DNA from: Hermodice carunculata
Lineage: Eukaryota; Annelida; Polychaeta; Eunicida; Amphinomidae
DNA: 64,000 nt
NCBI GenBank assembly: GCA_964020975.1
Contig: OZ026614.1
Span: 1,426,501-1,490,500 of the forward strand
Direction of reading: 5' to 3'
The translations under genes and the position numbers were made by a program. Below, piece after piece: positions 48,286 to 60,375 of this stretch (position 1 is its first letter; every line of letters starts with the position of its first letter). The notes beneath the pieces were generated by a model that worked only from the letters and a program-made list of their open reading frames with translations, was not told the DNA's origin and made no database searches.

Positions 48286-49328
48286 ATGTTCAAGATGGAT
48301 TTTGCGTTTGGTGGGGGGGCCAGTGCACGGGACCAGTGTAATAATGAGGCAGAGAAGCCATCACTTCGCTCCAGCTTCTCTCAAGGCTCCTCCCGCTTAT
48401 TTGGATCTGTGATTGCAAAGAAAAATGGATTATTTGATGGAATATCTAATCGATTTGACCAGGTAATGACCAAAGTTGGAGGACCATCAAATTCAATGGC
48501 CCCAGAGCCAGATCCCTCGCGTGCACGCCCCAGACCTGTGAATACCTGCCAGCCAGCTGCAGGTCCAGTGGGCCAGGGGTCAAAAATCAATGGAGGTATC
48601 ACTGTGGGTTGTACACAGACAGGCCCGCGCAGCGCACCACCACCACCAACTGCCATCAGTTTTGATGAGCCTCTGTACGGGCGCGTAGACAGTGGGTTCC
48701 ATGGTACACATCCGCAACAAAGTCAGTTGAGTGGGCCCCGAGAGACCTCCCACGCTTCTATGGCATCATCAACTAACCCTTTCTCCCCCAACTTCATACC
48801 AGACAATCAGCATAAAGCTACAGTGGCTGAGGTGCACATTACCAATGCATCGGATACCAGTATGAAAAAGGTGGTGTCCCCTCCAACCTCCATCAGGAGT
48901 AACCCTTTTGGAGACTTCCCAGCCCCAGGGGCCAGCCTGCCAGGCAGCTTGGGAGCAGACCTTCTGCCAGGTATCCCTCGTGTGCCCAGTGCCAAAGAGG
49001 GCATGCTGTGTGTGTCTGCTCCAGGTAAAGACTTGTTAGCCATCACTCCCACCACCTCAGAGGCACTACCCATGCCAGGCATTGAACCAGAAAAGCCAGA
49101 TGACTGTGACAGTGGCTCGTCCACTGAGACGGAGGGCTGTGATGATATTCCTGGGGATTATGGAGGAGTGGACATGGATGATACTGGGAACTATATGCCG
49201 CACTCCTGGTCCATGGGCTCAGACAAGTCGTGGAGCTCCAACTTGAGTTCCGACAGCCAGCAGGATGAGTTGTCACGTGACTGCATGGAGTTCATGAAGC
49301 TGTTTGTAGGACACATCTTCAACAGTGG
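48286..49328 (+). CDS. KIAA0513-like protein, first coding exon (partial)
   Basis: The exon encodes 347 codons plus two bases. Residues 29-64 hold a small basic segment, KKNGLFDGISNRFDQVMTKV. The middle is rich in Pro, Ser and Thr and probably disordered. Residues about 270-320 are acidic and Ser-rich (SGSSTETEG, then SWSSNLSSDSQQDE), passing into DCMEFMKLFVGHIFNSG at the donor. This order matches vertebrate KIAA0513, where an acidic Ser-rich N-terminus precedes a similar DFM..YVEKIF segment and the SBF2-type domain. The N-terminus is much longer than in the human protein. ATG at 48295 (AAGATGG) has a better context than the first ATG. The molecular role of the family is poorly known. The exon ends GG|GTGAGT, phase 2; later exons were not found. 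Confidence 0.7.
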
Positions 49329-49334
49329 GTGAGT
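49329..49334 (+). other. Splice donor of the KIAA0513-like exon
   Basis: GTGAGT follows AACAGTGG. Splitting the last Gly codon here agrees with the Ser-Gly-Gly/Ser-Gly found at this point in the family. Confidence 0.75.
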
Positions 49335-50534
49335 ACAACTTAACCCTGTGCCCTCCTCTTCCCCACCCCACCCCCATTTTCTTGTTCATTGCTGGAATTG
49401 ATTGTGATTGTAGACTTTTTGATGTAAGAACCATTCTAAATATTAATAATTTTCCTCTTTCTGAAGCTCATCTTCACAAATAAAATGTGACAAATTCTTC
49501 ATAATATGTAGAAAACATACCCAAGAGCCTTTTGAAAAATTAACCTTTGCCAAGTTTAAACAATGCGTGGATTTTTAGCATTGTAACATTGAAGTCAGGG
49601 CAGTGCATTGGACTGGCAGTATTTTGATTTGTGTGAACAGTGTAATTCTGGGTTTGGACTTGCCAGGGATTTGAGCACATGGAACTGACACAGACTTTAA
49701 GATTGTTTTCAAAAGTTAAAACTTTATTTTACTTCTACATATATTTTGCAACAATAGGATTTGAGGAACTGGCATTTGATTTGTTCAATTCTGTCACAGA
49801 CTTGCCACTGACTTTGAGGTGTTAGGCGTATTAAACTGTCATAGATTCTTAGATATCAGTAGCCTATCAGATAGCTCACACTTGGTGGGAGATTCCCGTG
49901 TCGGGGGAGGGGGGGGGGTCATTGAAATGTGGCACACAATGTCCACCAAACCGCAATTTGGGAATTGGGGTAAGCAGTCATGCTTGTGGTAAACGTAGCA
50001 CTTCTTAGCCAGTTTTTCTGCTCGCTGTGCTACTTGATTTAGTGGCAGGGCACAACTGCAGGGCTCATTTCCAGCTTGACTTGTGTCTGGGAGCACAGCC
50101 CACTTGGTGTGCTCATTGTGCTGACTAGGCTGATCAGTACCAGATGGAGGCTGTGCTCACTTTGTGGATACCTGTAGTGCGTGATGTCTTTCAGTTCAGC
50201 TCAACAGGCCACTTGGCTAATGACTGTAAGGCTGCACATGTTGCAGACATAACTTTTTGATAGGTGATAGGTTCAAATGTCTTTATAAGTACAGTGATCA
50301 GCTTGTTTTATTGAGACATATTTATGTTGTCCAGTGATGATTACCTGATAAACACTTGACTCAATCATGGCATTACACTTATGATCATTTTGTTTCATGA
50401 GTTGTGCTTGTACAATTATGCATTCTCACAGGAGAGGCATTTACAGTGTTCAGTGGAATTCAAGCGTTGTCCAGTGACCGACTGTGTATAAAGTTTGTTT
50501 CCACATTTTCTCATATACGTGGTTGTTCTTTTTG
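49335..50534 (+). other. Presumed intron, nothing recognised
   Basis: No exon of the expected continuation was found. A G run (GGGGGAGGGGGGGGG) lies near 49904. A minus-strand 85-codon frame at 49839-50096 has no domain. Confidence 0.4.
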
Positions 50535-50597
50535 ATGTCTGTGTGCCAACACAGACATATTGTTTTTCTAGGAATCCTTTCTTTCTTTCTTTCTTTT

Positions 50598-50645
<48 letters not shown>

Positions 50646-51569
50646 TGCAGGCAAATTTGTCTGACATTTCAGTTGAAAAGTATTACATGTAGAAACTGCA
50701 AACTTGGCACAATTATACTTCTATGGATAAAATCTGGCCTTTTTATAATGAGAGGTCATGCTTTTCAAAACTATGCAAATGAGGGCTAATTAAAGTTTTA
50801 AATCTTCAATATCTTATATACTATAGTAGATGTGGTTACAAGTGTATAGGAGTTCGATCATAGCAAGGTAAAGGTCATCTCAAATGTCTAGGTCATGTCA
50901 AGGTCAAAGGTCTTGTCAAGGTCAAAGGTCAATTTTAAGCCAAAATGTCATTTTTGAGGTCAAGGTTCACTTCAGGTAGAGGTTATCTCAAGGTCAAAGG
51001 TCATTTGAAGGTCAAAGGCCACTTTCGATGATGGCTTTCTAGCCATAACTTGGTCAATTTTTATCCAATTTTGATCATGTTGGGCTCAAATTGTAGCTAT
51101 TGTAACACTGCACATTTTACATGTGACCTCTAAAGATCAAAGGTCAAGGTCATTTGGACCTTTGAAAGCTTCATCCAGTGATAACTTGGCCAATTTCCAT
51201 CCAATTCTAATCATGTTGGACTCAAATTGTAGGTATTGCAACACTGCACATTTTTATAAGAACATGCAACCTCAAAAGGGCAAAGGTCAAGGTCATTTGG
51301 CCCTTTGAAAGTTTCATCTTGCCATAACTTGGTCAATTTTCATCTGATTTGCTTCATGTTGGGCTTAAATTGTGGGTATTGTAACACTGCTCAATTTACA
51401 TGTGACCTGTAAAGGTCAAAGGTCAAGGTCATTCGGACTTTGAAATTTGCATACAGCCATGAGTTTAATGTAATGTGAAGTACCAAAGGATAAAAGTTGT
51501 AGCATTTAATATTTACAACTTTTGAAGGCACACAGACAGATTTGCTTTGAAGCAAATATTCTTTTCTAG
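50535..51569 (+). mobile_element. Helentron-like element with internal (TTTC)n, second copy
   Basis: The 5' hairpin ATGTCTGTGT-gcca-ACACAGACAT (50535-50558) is followed by a (TTTC)n tract (50577-50646) and GCAAATTTGTCTGACATTTC, also found after the tract at 19850. Internal units repeat 'AAGGTCAAAGGTCAAGGTCA' and 'CATAACTTGGTCAATTTTCA'. The 3' end has GGCACACAGACAGAT (inverted match to the 5' arm), hairpin ATTTGCTT-tg-AAGCAAAT, and TTCTTTTCTAG|T. A clean 1035-bp element within the presumed intron. Confidence 0.75.
50577..50646. repeat. (TTTC)n microsatellite inside the Helentron-like element
   Basis: About 17 copies with one interruption, at the same position relative to the 5' hairpin as in the copy at 19672. 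Confidence 0.9.
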
Positions 51570-52691
51570 TTTCTTTCTTTCTTTTTGCAGCATACCAGAT
51601 ACTGATGAACCAGTAAAATGTCCTCTCTGTTGGTAGGGTCTAGTTTTAATTTATGTATTTTGCAAGGTCTTCCTTTCCCCCCATGCTGGAAATTCACCCG
51701 ACCAGTTTTCACCTCACATACATGTGCAACTTTCAGGACTTTGACCCATTTCCTGCACTGTATTAATTCCACCTGTCAATTATGTCATAGCTTACAAGGG
51801 TGGACACACCACCTGTGACATCAATGTTTTGATGTTCCCCCTACTGCACGGTACCCTCCTGTGCTAAACGCAGGGCCTTCAGAGCCTGGTCCATCTCGTA
51901 ATTTTACCATTCTCCCAAAACATCAAAACTGAAACCACTGAAATATTTTGAGATAATTCAACCTATGCGGCAAAAAAATAGCTACCCATATGCCTAATTT
52001 GAGGCCAAAATATGCATCACAAATACACTTTTTATGAACTTTTGTCAGTGCTCAGATCATATCCCTGACTTTAGTAATGTTCATCCATGTTTTCACATTA
52101 TGACTTCAGCATTTTTTGACGTAGGGCTTTCATATTGCACAGGATCACGTCCTCTATAAGGGCTAAGTTAAGTTTGAAACATATAAAATCCCCCATATTA
52201 AAAAAAATTAGACGTACTAAATTTATTACTAAATTACCTACCTAAATACCCGCCTGTAATTCCGGACCTGTATCCACAATCTGGGCAACCTTCTCCCCTA
52301 AGCTCCATCTTTGACCCAGCAAATGCCAAAGGTCCCTGTGCCCAGTGCTGTTACTTAATTCATAGCCTTGGGGCGACTTCAGTGTCAGATCCTATGCTGG
52401 GGGGCCGCTGCCCACAACTGGTAACTTAAAGGCAATATTTACTATATCGCTGAACATATAAGAACATGCCCTTATAATCAAAGATGCCCTTAACATTCGA
52501 ATATACGGGCATACCCTTATAATAGAAACTTTTTTTATTTCGGAAAGAAACTGCTCCTACAGTGTGACCAACGGCAATGGAAAAGTGCCAGTATGGATAA
52601 CTACTACTACTACTACTACTGCAGAAAAATGAAATAGTCGCTGATATTTCAAACCATTATTGCAGTGTTTGCTGTGTATTATCAATAACGT
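51570..52691 (+). other. No gene recognised
   Basis: A fragment near 52130-52190 (TATTGCACAGGATCACGTCC, CTATAAGGGCTAAGTT) matches internal units of the element at 52692. (CTA)n of about six copies is near 52602. No exon was found. Confidence 0.4.
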
Positions 52692-54134
52692 GTTTATTAT
52701 GCCCCCCTTCGAAGAAGGTGGGGCATATAGCGTTGCACATGTCGGTCGGTCTGTCGTTCGGTCGGTCGGTAGACTGTGGTTTCCGCACAATAACTCAAGA
52801 AGTTTTTGAGCTAGGACTTTGATACTGTATAGGTGTATTATTCTAGTCAAAAGCTAGGCGAAGTTCGAAGATGGGTGACCTTGACCTAATTTCCAAGGTC
52901 ACAGTGGTACCTGAGTCAACTTTAGTTTCCGCACATTAACTGAAGAGGTTTTTAAGCTAGGACTTTTATATTGGACAGGGTAATAGTCCATATTTGGGGC
53001 TAGGCGAAGTTCGAAGATGGATGCCCTTGACCTCATTTTAAAGGTCACAGAGCCACTTTACTGAATATGGTTTCATGCTTTCTGCATGATAACTTATACC
53101 TTGGAGCTAGAACTTTTATATTGCACAGCTTTATGGTTCTCTGTAAGGGCTAGGTTGATTTTGAAGATGGGTTACCTTGACCCAGTTTTCAGGGTCACAG
53201 AGAGATTGTAGTTAGACTGTGGTTTCCGCACAATAACTCAAGAAGTTTTTGAGCTAGGACTTTTATACTGTACAGGTTTATCATTCTAATCAAAAGCTAG
53301 GCGAAGTTTGAAGATGGGTGACCTTGACCTAATTTCCAAGGTCACAGTGGTACCTGAGTTAACTTTGGTTTCCGCACAATAACTGAAGAGGTTTTTAAGC
53401 TAGGACTTTTATATTGCACAGGATAATAGTCCATATTTGGGGCTAGGCGAAGTACGAAGATGGATGACCTTGACCTCATTTTAAAGGTCACAGAGCCACT
53501 TTACTTAATATGGGTTGGTACCTGAGTTAACTTTGGTTTCCACATGATAACTGAAGAGGTTTTTAAACTAGGACTTTTATATTCCACTGGATAATTGTCC
53601 GTATTCAGGTCTAGGTCAAGTTTGAAGATGGGTGACCTTGACCTAATTTCAAAGGTCACAGAGCCATTTGGTTGAATACTGTTTCTGCATGATATCTTGC
53701 GTTTTAGAGGTAGCACTTTTATATTGCACAGCTTTATGGTTGCCTATAAGGGCTAGTTTGAGTTTGTAGATGGGTGACCTTGACCCAATTTTGAGGGTTA
53801 CACACAGACAGTAGACTTCCTTTTTTTTGCACAATAACTGAAGAAGATCAAGTGAAAATGAGTGACCTTGCCATAATTTCCAAGGTCATAAAGCCACTTT
53901 GCTGAATATGGTTTCTAAATGATGACTAATTTTTCAGCTATAACTTTTATATTGCCCAGGTTTTTAGTCATTTTTTAAGGGCTAGGTTAAAGTATAAAGA
54001 TATGTGACATTAATGTATGATCAACCTTCGCTAATTTTCTAAGGTCACGAGTGCCCCATCTACCACTATCAATAGGGTAGCGAGGGCAAGGGTAATGAGG
54101 GAGGGGGGCATCTATGTTTTACAAACATATCTTG
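52692..54134 (+). mobile_element. Helentron-like element, GCCCCCC family
   Basis: The 5' hairpin is GCCCCCCTTC-gaag-AAGGTGGGGC (52701-52724), then GTCGGTCGGTCTGTCGTTCG. At the 3' end GAGGGAGGGGGGCATC repeats the 5' arm in inverted form, followed by hairpin ATGTTT-tac-AAACAT, AT and CTTG|TT at 54134. The body is a series of units of about 150 bp with 'GCACAATAACT..AAG', 'GAGCTAGGACTTTTATA', 'GCTAGGCGAAGTTTGAAGAT' and GGGTGACCTTGACCTAATTT. No protein is encoded. Confidence 0.7.
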
Positions 54135-54399
54135 TTCTTTTATGCAGTCATATTAATTTGATATCACATGTCGATCATAATTAGTATAATATATGAACTA
54201 CCAAGCCCAAGGCCACAACATCGGTTGCTCACAAGTCCAATGCTGGTGTAGTGAAAAAAGAGTTACTGTCATCTTCAACACATTCCGTGCCAGGAAGAAT
54301 GAATCATACGATCACAATCTTACCTTACTTGAAATATTCATGTTTATTCTGGGTTATTAAATATTCCGTAAACGGGTAAATACAAGGCAGATCCACAGT
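54135..54399. other. No gene recognised
   Basis: Short unassigned spacer between the Helentron-like element and the LINE. Confidence 0.35.
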
Positions 54400-56400
54400 A
54401 CACATATATATATCTATATAGACTTTATTTATTGAGGGTGACTCAGTTAGCATTTGCATGCTAATCTCCCCTGAGGCCCTCAAATCAAAGCATACATCAA
54501 GATATGTACATGTACAGCTGACAGAGACTGTCAACACAAGGTATAAGAGGTACAATACAATAACTCAAAGTAAAAGAGCTACAATACAATACAGTTACAG
54601 TAAGATGCAACAAAGATGCTCAGTTAGACACAGTAAACAGTTGAAATTGTTACAAAGATCTATGGGCTGATACACATCATAATATATGTAGTACATTTCT
54701 TCTTAAAATCTGATAGGCCCATGGCACATTTAACCTCTTGAGGAAGTTTGTTCCAAACAATTGCTCCATTGTAACTAAATGATTTTTTCATAGACAAGGT
54801 CTTTGGTTTCTGAAGGTACAAATAGTCATTTTGGGCAGCACGTAAATTAACATTATGTTTATCTTTTACATATATGAACATGTCTGACATGTATTGTGGT
54901 GCCATATCATTTAGTGATTTGTATACTAAAAGTGCTTTTCAAAAGAAGATCCTTTGTTCAATAGACATCCAATTTAATTTATGAAGTAAAGCCTTGTACT
55001 AGCTTTCAAATCCTTGGACATTTGACACTAGATATGCCCCAACCTTGTGAAGTCTTTGAATTTTTTTCAGTAGCTTTTTGTTGCAGTTACCCCATATTGT
55101 ACTACCGTAATCAATATGGGGTGAAACGTAGGCATTAAAGTAAAGTTTTCTAACAGACAGTGGAAGAAAATGACAAATTTTCCGCAAGATTCCCAAATTT
55201 GTTGCAATTTTTTTGCACATTGCTGAGACATGGGCCTCCTATGATAGGGAATTGTCAACCACCAATCCCAGCACCCTGTGACTCTCTACACTTTCAAGTC
55301 TATTTTTATCTAAACAAATATCAAGCTTTTTAGAACCTAACTGCTGGAGTTTTTTCTTTGTTGACAATAACATTGACTTAGTTTTTTATCATTTATGAGT
55401 AGACCATTATTGTTACACCATTTACCAGCAACTTTCATTTGTCGTTCAAACTCTTTTCAACTTCAATCAGAGATTTTCCTGCTGAATGAATTGTTGTGTC
55501 ATCAGCAAACATACTTATTTTAGGGTCTTCCAAATAGATGGGAAAATCATTAATAAAAAGGAGAAACAAGAGTGGCCCCAGAATACATCCTTGAGGTACA
55601 CCATAATTTATACTCATTGGCTTGGAACTTGTTGTATCAATGCTTACTTGTTGGTACCTATTTGTTAAGTATGATTCAAACCATTTATGGGTGTTTTGAG
55701 AGGATCTGTAGATTTTTAGCTTTTCGAGCAGTAGTTGGTGATCTACAAGATCAAATGCTTTTCTCAGATCTAACATTACAGTACCTACATACTGCCCATC
55801 ATCAATTGCCTTGTACCACACATCGAGCATTGAGTTGAGACTTGTCTCACAAGACTGACATGCTCGGAAGCCTGACTGGCAAGCACAGAGCAGATTATAC
55901 TTGTTCAAAAAAGAAGAGTAGCTTGAGTGAACACGTCTTCCCAAGATTTTAGACAAAATACTTAAGACTGAAATTGGACGATAGTTATTTGCATCGATAC
56001 GATCACCGTCTTTGAAAATTGGAGTGACTCTTGCAAGTTTCCATTTATCAGGGAAGTGATTTGATTCAATGCTCAAGTTAAAGATCCTTTCTAGAGGACT
56101 TGCAATGGAGCCAGCAACTAGCTGTTAAAATTTAACATCAATTCCGTCTGGACCCTTTGCCTTTTTGGGATCCAGCTTTTGAAGTATTGCTACTATATTA
56201 CTTTCAGTAAGCTTAGGGATACTGAACTGTTCACCTTCTGGAACTTGAGTGTCCACAAATTTAAGTAATTTATCCATAGAATTGAGAGATCTTGTACTAT
56301 CTGCATTCTTTTGTAGTAGTGATTCGGCAACAGTCATAAAGTGTACATTCAGTGCATGTGCTATATATTTTGCTATCCATGCGAATAGCGTCACCAACTC
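54400..56400 (-). mobile_element. LINE (CR1/L2/Jockey group), decayed
   Basis: On the minus strand the reverse transcriptase runs from about 56397: KLDPKKAKGPDGID, NNYRPISVLSILSKI, VMLDLRKAFDLVDHQLLLEKL, NYGVPQGCILGPLLFLLFIN and SMFADDTTIHSAG with the catalytic DD. Downstream pieces read KLYFNAYVSPHIDYGSTIWG, LKKIQRLHKVGA and SFSYNGAIVWNKLPQEV, the usual C-terminal end of this group. An in-frame stop follows IDVKF near 56125, a frame change lies near 55435, and two further stops occur downstream, so it is a pseudogene. The 3' end near 54400-54440 has AATAAATAAAG and a TATATAGATATA tail. The endonuclease is missing (5' truncation at about 56400). Confidence 0.85.
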
Positions 56401-56687
56401 TTATAGCATTTGGAACCTCATTTGAGTTATTACATACGCTTTTCGGTCGCCATTTTGTGTTAGTAGGTTAGACAGTGCATGGGCAGAGGAAACAACAATG
56501 GTGATGCAAGTGTGCCGTGTCTGATTTTTATGTTCATAAATTCGTTGACAGTTGGTGATAATTATGGATTATACTACAGTGTACCAAGACAATTAAGAAA
56601 GAACCAGTAGGTTGGGATCACTAAAACAAACAAAGGGGATTGCTTGAACGGACCCTGACATGATGGTTCATAGATGTCTGACATGTA
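56401..56687. other. No gene recognised
   Basis: Unassigned spacer; GTA at 56685-56687 is the left flank of the next element. Confidence 0.35.
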
Positions 56688-57718
56688 CCGGTGTCAGAGA
56701 ATATTTGTTCCCCCTGGAACAAATATTCGGGAAAATTTGTTCCCCAAACAAATATTTGGTGCCCCCCCCCCATTTTATTTTAATTTTCAACATGATTTTT
56801 TCTGCACAATGACATCTACAGAGAGTATATATGTAAGACATGTTAAACAATGTTTTATAGAAAATATTTTATTCTTGTTGAGTTGTTTCAAAATTCCATG
56901 TTCAAATGAAGCAAAAGGGGAAAGAAATACAGAAACTAAGCTAAATATTAAAACAGCATAACACATAGGGACCATATTTGTGAATATTACTGCTCCTTCT
57001 TGCTAAATGAAATTAGAATGTAACAATTCAGAATTTAAATTACAGAAGCTAAAGTATAACTTAAAAATTAAAGCACTGGGACCAAATATTCAACGAATAT
57101 TTGTTCCCCACCCACATAAGTTACATATATAGGTTTATGGGTGAGATGTGATGGTGGTTTTTTTCTCACACAAATGTTATAAATGAAGAGTTAAACTACT
57201 TCAGTGAAATTTGATGCTCAAAAGAATAAAAATGGGGAAAAAGTACAGAAAGTAAACTACATTTATAAAAATCATGGTGACCATAATTTGCAGAGGATAA
57301 TGTATTTAATATACATGATAAAGGATGTCTTTATAAAAATAAAACCTCTATGTGAATAGTATGAATAATTGAGTGCTTAGAGCATGAGGACAATATTTGC
57401 AGAAGATAATATTTATAATATACATAATAAAGGATGTCTTTATAAAAATAATACTTATATGTGAATAGTATGAATAATTGAGTGCTTAGAGCATGAGGAC
57501 AATATTTATTGAATATTAATTCCTCATCCACAAAGGTAGAGATACATAGAGTGAAAATAGGTGGAAACAAATGTTAATGGGTAGGAACAAATATTGGTTC
57601 CCCACGGGGGGGGGGGGGGGGGGGGGAACAAATGTTTGTGGGTAGGAATGAATATTCAGAGAATATTTGTACCTGGGGGAACCAATATTCGGGGGGACCA
57701 AATATTCCTTAACACCGG
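56688..57718. mobile_element. MITE-like element with iterated AATATTTGTTCCCC motif, 1031 bp
   Basis: The ends CCGGTGT (56688) and ACACCGG (57718) are inverted, and the match extends as GAATATTTG.TCCCCC. GTA flanks both sides (56685-56687, 57719-57721), a possible 3-bp target duplication. The motif AATATTTGTTCCCC or its complement GGGGAACAAATATT recurs at both ends and in the interior (about 56700, 56722, 56735, 57090, 57580, 57665). A C run is at 56763 and a run of about 24 G at 57605. No protein is encoded. Confidence 0.6.
57281..57505. repeat. Tandem duplication, 109-bp unit, two copies
   Basis: AGGATGTCTTTATAAAAATA starts at 57322 and again at 57431; 'GAATAATTGAGTGCTTAGAG' occurs in each unit. 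It lies inside the element at 56688. Confidence 0.85.
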
Positions 57719-58497
57719 GTAACTTTTGATTTTACTTTCACTTTGGTATATAAGGAATCAACTGTGGCTGGTCGAGACCCATAATTAATGACCAGGTCAG
57801 TGGCTGCTCTTAGAGTCTTAGAGTTCGAATAGAAGAACTTGCCCTTGCAAAAGAAACTATATCTTTTAAAATTATTGTTCAAAATACGATTTTCGGATAT
57901 AAGGGCATGTTCTTATATGTGCGGCGATATGGTACATTTTTAGGTAATGCTCACACTTGAAAAGTCCCATTATATATTGTACATTACATTCATTCGACAA
58001 ATTAACCTTCCCTTAACACTAATCACACATATATTTTGGATACTACCTCTTCAAAATACTGATTCGCGACTAATCCACACAAACTTACCTGCCATTTTGA
58101 AAATTGTGGATTCTGCACTCAATGGTTTGTAAATGAGGATAGCAATGGGACAGTCTTTGGGAGCTTATAGTGTATGAAACCAAGTGTGTACATTTTGCAA
58201 ATATTTTAGAGCATCAATAATGACATGATATATGCTGTTTTATTTTATTTTATTTTATTTAGGCCAGCATTATCTTATTACTTGGTTTACAAATTTTTGG
58301 CAAAAAAATTCTGGGGAAGGAGGAAGGAAAATAAATATAAAAATAATTGGAAAAATTTCAGAAAATAAGATAAATTGGTTTATGAATGCATCCTCAACAT
58401 CAGGAGAGGAGGAGGAAAAAAATAAAGTAAAAGTCCTACATTGCAATAAAGTATATACATTTACATTCTCTCAGGTGTATTTTACGTTGAAGCTCAC
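57719..58497. other. No gene; (TTTTA)n
   Basis: A TTTTA pentanucleotide run is at about 58237-58260. Nothing else is recognised. Confidence 0.35.
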
Positions 58498-58812
58498 CAG
58501 GGTGGCTGGACACTGCCTGGAGTATCCGTGCCAATTGTCACAGGTGTAATGTTGCTGTTCGTGGGTACTTCTGGGTCACTGCTGTACCCTTCTATCACAA
58601 AGATCCTGCATTTCAAATCACTGATATATTTGGCCATGGTGTCATCGATGACTTCATTATCTTTGCTACATAGTTATTTTTTTTTCAAGTTTGGCTCCAT
58701 GCTTTACAAGCAACACAGTCCACATTGCGTGGTACACACCAGCAACCAACACAGAGATGAAGAGATGACACGTGCGATGGAGTCGAGCATATATCCCAAA
58801 AGGAAAAAGGAC
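58498..58812 (-). other. Exon-like stretch, unrecognised membrane-type sequence
   Basis: On the minus strand a good acceptor (TTTGGTGTGCTTCAG) ends at 58813. The frame then reads VLFPFGIYARLHRTCHLFIS and a hydrophobic VLVAGVYHAMWTVLLV before a stop at 58666-58668. In the next frame SKDNEVIDDTMAKYISDL and EGYSSDPEVPTNSNITPV lead to a donor-like CTG|GTGAGC at 58498. It could be one or two exons, or a decayed exon with a slip in the A run between them. No family was recognised. Confidence 0.25.
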
Positions 58813-59786
58813 CTGAAGCACACCAAACAGTGATTGCCTTCAAGCATGATACCCTAAACCATGCAATGAAACTATCGTTATTTGGCACGCTATTTATTTT
58901 AATGTATCTTTCCCTCAGATAGTGGCCCACAATACTGAAATAAATGTTTTCTTTTTTTTCTGATGTCTTGTTAACACCGTCACTATATGAATCAGTATGA
59001 CCGGCGGAAATAAAAAAAGTATGATTTTACAATGATTGATATTTATTTTCATTTTCCAGAATTTTAGGGTAGGTGATTTTGTAAATCAGGTAATGAAATA
59101 ATACTGGCCTTATTGGACCTCTTACTATCTACCACTCCTAGTCAGGAAAATATTTGGTGCATATGGCTTAGTCTGTTGTACGGGTTCAATTTTTATGAAT
59201 AACTGGAAATTCGGTATATGCAATGTGCCCTATTGTATTTTATGTCTCATATCCATGATGACCTTCAGATTGTGCTGTAACATTAACAATGACCGAAAAA
59301 CTGCTGGTGTCTGATTAATTACAGATCTATTTTCTCAGTGAGATCCACACATAATTCAAAGCTGTTTCATGAAAATTCCACTTTTAGTTATTACCGATTA
59401 TAGCAGCCCCCTGTTGATATGAAACCAGTGTATAGCCCGGTGCAGGGCATGCTTTACATTGGCATCATAAGGTAAATTTCAAAATGAACAAATTGCATTG
59501 TGTAGGTTGTATGACCATAAGTAAACAGGAAAGTGTACCTTCTGTACTGCTAAGCTTTTCAACACGTGGTTTCTTCTATGTATAGAGAATTATTGTCCAA
59601 AACAACATGATTGTGGTTACTGGAACTGCCAAATATGGATGCACTGAATGTATGCTGCCAGGGCCCTGACATAGTCAACATGCCCCAATAAATGGGGGAT
59701 ATGTGCTTCTAATTCAGGTAACTTGGTTGAAACATGTTGAAAATGGATGTTCTTTTCCCTTTCACACATTACCTCTTTTGATGTCA
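58813..59786. other. No gene recognised
   Basis: Unassigned AT-rich sequence. Confidence 0.35.
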
Positions 59787-60040
59787 GTTTACTTTGTTAC
59801 CGGGCACAGCCAGAGGCACTTGTACCACATATAAATACCTGGCTGCACAGATATTTCAGGCTGGCCTTGTGGAAAATATATCAATACAATATTTTCTTGA
59901 TGACTCTCGTATACAAATGTTTACTCTCTGTCAATGGTTACCATCTGATTCCATTAAAAAGTATACATTTTCTAAAAGTTTGATTCTTAGGTTTTGCATA
60001 CAAATTCAAAATAACATTGAAAAAAAATCAGATTTAGTTT
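59787..60040 (+). other. Candidate terminal exon, unrecognised
   Basis: The pyrimidine-rich TCTTTTCCCTTTCACACATT leads to ..TTTTGATGTCAG, a good acceptor ending at 59786. The frame after it is open for 84 codons: FTLLPGTARGTCTTYKYLAA, then QYFLDDSRIQMFTLCQWLPS, ending KKSDLV and a stop. The composition looks protein-like, but no family was recognised. It does not resemble the expected continuation of the KIAA0513-like gene. Confidence 0.25.
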
Positions 60041-60375
60041 AGCATGTCAAATGAAAGAACACATGCTGTCCAAAACTGTATTTAAAAGTTTTCAAAAAAG
60101 GGCACAGTTCTAATTTTATAGTTGCTTAAAGTTAAAAAAAGGAGAAATTTTACTTTTAATTTAAACATACTGTGAGTTTTAAACTAAAACCCTTTTTCCA
60201 AAATACAGATTTGCATCAGTGTCACAACTAAAACATTTATACAACCAATGAAAATAGACTGAATCATTTATTTAGCTTTGCTTTGAAGAGTTTGCATTCC
60301 TCAAATGTATAAGTTCAGTGGAGATGGGGCCACCAAGTCATCATCAAACATGCTTGTTCAATACACACATGGAGA
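60041..60375. other. No gene recognised
   Basis: AT-rich spacer with no signal. Confidence 0.35.
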
